From: Legionellales bacterium
GTDB taxonomy: Bacteria > Pseudomonadota > Gammaproteobacteria > Legionellales > Legionellaceae
Direction: 5' to 3'
Assembly: GCA_003489505.1 (NCBI GenBank)
Contig: DNMA01000111.1
Location: forward strand, 647 to 6,293
DNA length: 5,647 nt
Shown here piece by piece: positions 5,395 to 5,647 of the stretch. The translations under genes were made by a program, and so were the position numbers. Position 1 is the stretch's first letter; every line of letters begins with the position of its first letter. Below the pieces are notes generated by a model. That model saw only the letters and a program-made list of their open reading frames with translations, searched no databases and had not been told where the DNA came from.

Positions 5395-5647
5395 GATGGG
5401 TTATCCTTTTTGCTTGTTCCAGCGTTTGGGAACAAGGCAACTTTGTTGGTGTTTTTTCCGTCCCTAATTTTTGCAACTCCTTGTTTTTCAACTTCATCGA
5501 TTCGGTGAATAGCATGAGATGGCAGATAAACTCTTTTCACGCCATTGAATTCTAATTTTAACTTTTCTTCAGAAGGGTCAACCACTAAAGATGTTTGTTC
5601 ACCAAATACAAAATCTTCTATGAGAATAAAACCAAACATGTCACTTT
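5388..5647 (-). CDS. DUF1820 family protein, 5' end missing
   Basis: Small conserved protein of unknown function found in many gammaproteobacteria outside the enterics. The visible part shows the family core MFGFILIEDFVFGE, VVDPSEEKLKLEFNGVKRVYLP and HAIHRIDEVEKQGVAKI, ending in a variable polar tail. The methionine at 5639 is internal: the family normally has about 20-25 residues before this point (a strand like 'VxFxNxGKVYELYAR'), and the reading frame stays open to the right edge (..SD before MFGF). The true start therefore lies beyond the window. The gene overlaps hpt by 7 bases, so they are likely co-transcribed, with hpt translation coupled to it. The family assignment rests on remembered consensus and is fairly firm; no function is inferred. 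Confidence 0.88.
   Translation of the reverse strand, partial: SDMFGFILIEDFVFGEQTSLVVDPSEEKLKLEFNGVKRVYLPSHAIHRIDEVEKQGVAKIRDGKNTNKVALFPNAGTSKKDNPSC
5404..5410 (-). promoter_or_regulatory. Ribosome binding site of hpt
   Basis: AAAAGGA on the - strand, 9 bases before the hpt ATG and inside the DUF1820 coding region. It follows the 3' arm of a hairpin (5413-5436) by only two bases. Confidence 0.6.
5413..5436 (-). other. Hairpin immediately upstream of the hpt ribosome binding site
   Basis: CTTGTTCC and GGAACAAG form a perfect 8-bp stem around an 8-base loop. In the - strand message the stem lies within the last codons of DUF1820 and ends two bases before the AAAAGGA site of hpt. No U-run follows, so it is not an intrinsic terminator in either direction. 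It may affect hpt translation or coupling; it could also be a chance product of the coding sequence. Confidence 0.55.

Noticed and set aside
5404..5460. Intrinsic terminator in the DUF1820-hpt junction
   Set aside because: The stem at 5413-5436 has no T-run on its 3' side in either reading direction.
1..5647. Mobile element, defence island or phage genes
   Set aside because: No transposase, integrase, terminal inverted repeats, direct-repeat arrays or nuclease/toxin-like genes were seen; the content is core metabolism and envelope.

Overview
This is an AT-rich bacterial chromosome segment (by eye well under 40% GC) that looks gammaproteobacterial. The evidence is the gene order dacA - ybeD/DUF493 - lipB, as in the E. 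coli dacA-ybeD-lipB region, plus a Pseudomonas-type hypoxanthine-guanine phosphoribosyltransferase and a DUF1820 protein. DUF1820 is typical of non-enteric gammaproteobacteria. The low GC and tight packing would suit a Legionellales- or Fastidiosibacteraceae-like lineage, but the sequence alone does not settle the genus. No transposase, integrase, CRISPR array, tRNA or rRNA was seen.

Bases 1-3194 (+ strand) form a compact co-directional cluster. It holds the 3' part of a D-alanyl-D-alanine carboxypeptidase (PBP5/6 type), a DUF493/YbeD protein, the octanoyltransferase LipB, and a DedA-family membrane protein with an unusually long C-terminal membrane extension. The stop of DUF493 shares a base with the lipB start, and the dedA start lies inside the lipB end, so translational coupling is likely. 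A GC-rich 7-bp hairpin with a GCAA loop sits between dacA and DUF493, just before the DUF493 ribosome binding site.

Bases 3186-3854 (- strand) encode a secreted protein of unknown function with two cysteines in its predicted mature part; its end overlaps the dedA end. Bases 3855-4104 are a divergent intergenic region with a reasonable promoter on each strand and small inverted repeats that could be operators. Bases 4105-4848 (+) encode an exported YkuD-fold protein resembling YafK/DpaA, a cysteine enzyme acting on peptidoglycan crosslinks. It abuts, tail to tail with no spacer, the hpt gene on the - strand, which is translationally coupled to an upstream DUF1820 gene that runs off the right edge.

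Themes: two genes are peptidoglycan-modifying enzymes of the periplasm (D,D-carboxypeptidase and YkuD/YafK-like protein), one is a probable lipid-carrier flippase-type membrane protein (DedA), and the rest are lipoate attachment and purine salvage housekeeping. I see no clear undescribed multi-gene system. The points most worth a second look are the DedA C-terminal domain, which may be a decayed PAP2 phosphatase module, the two hairpins placed directly before ribosome binding sites, the uncharacterised secreted protein, and the zero-spacer convergent gene ends.
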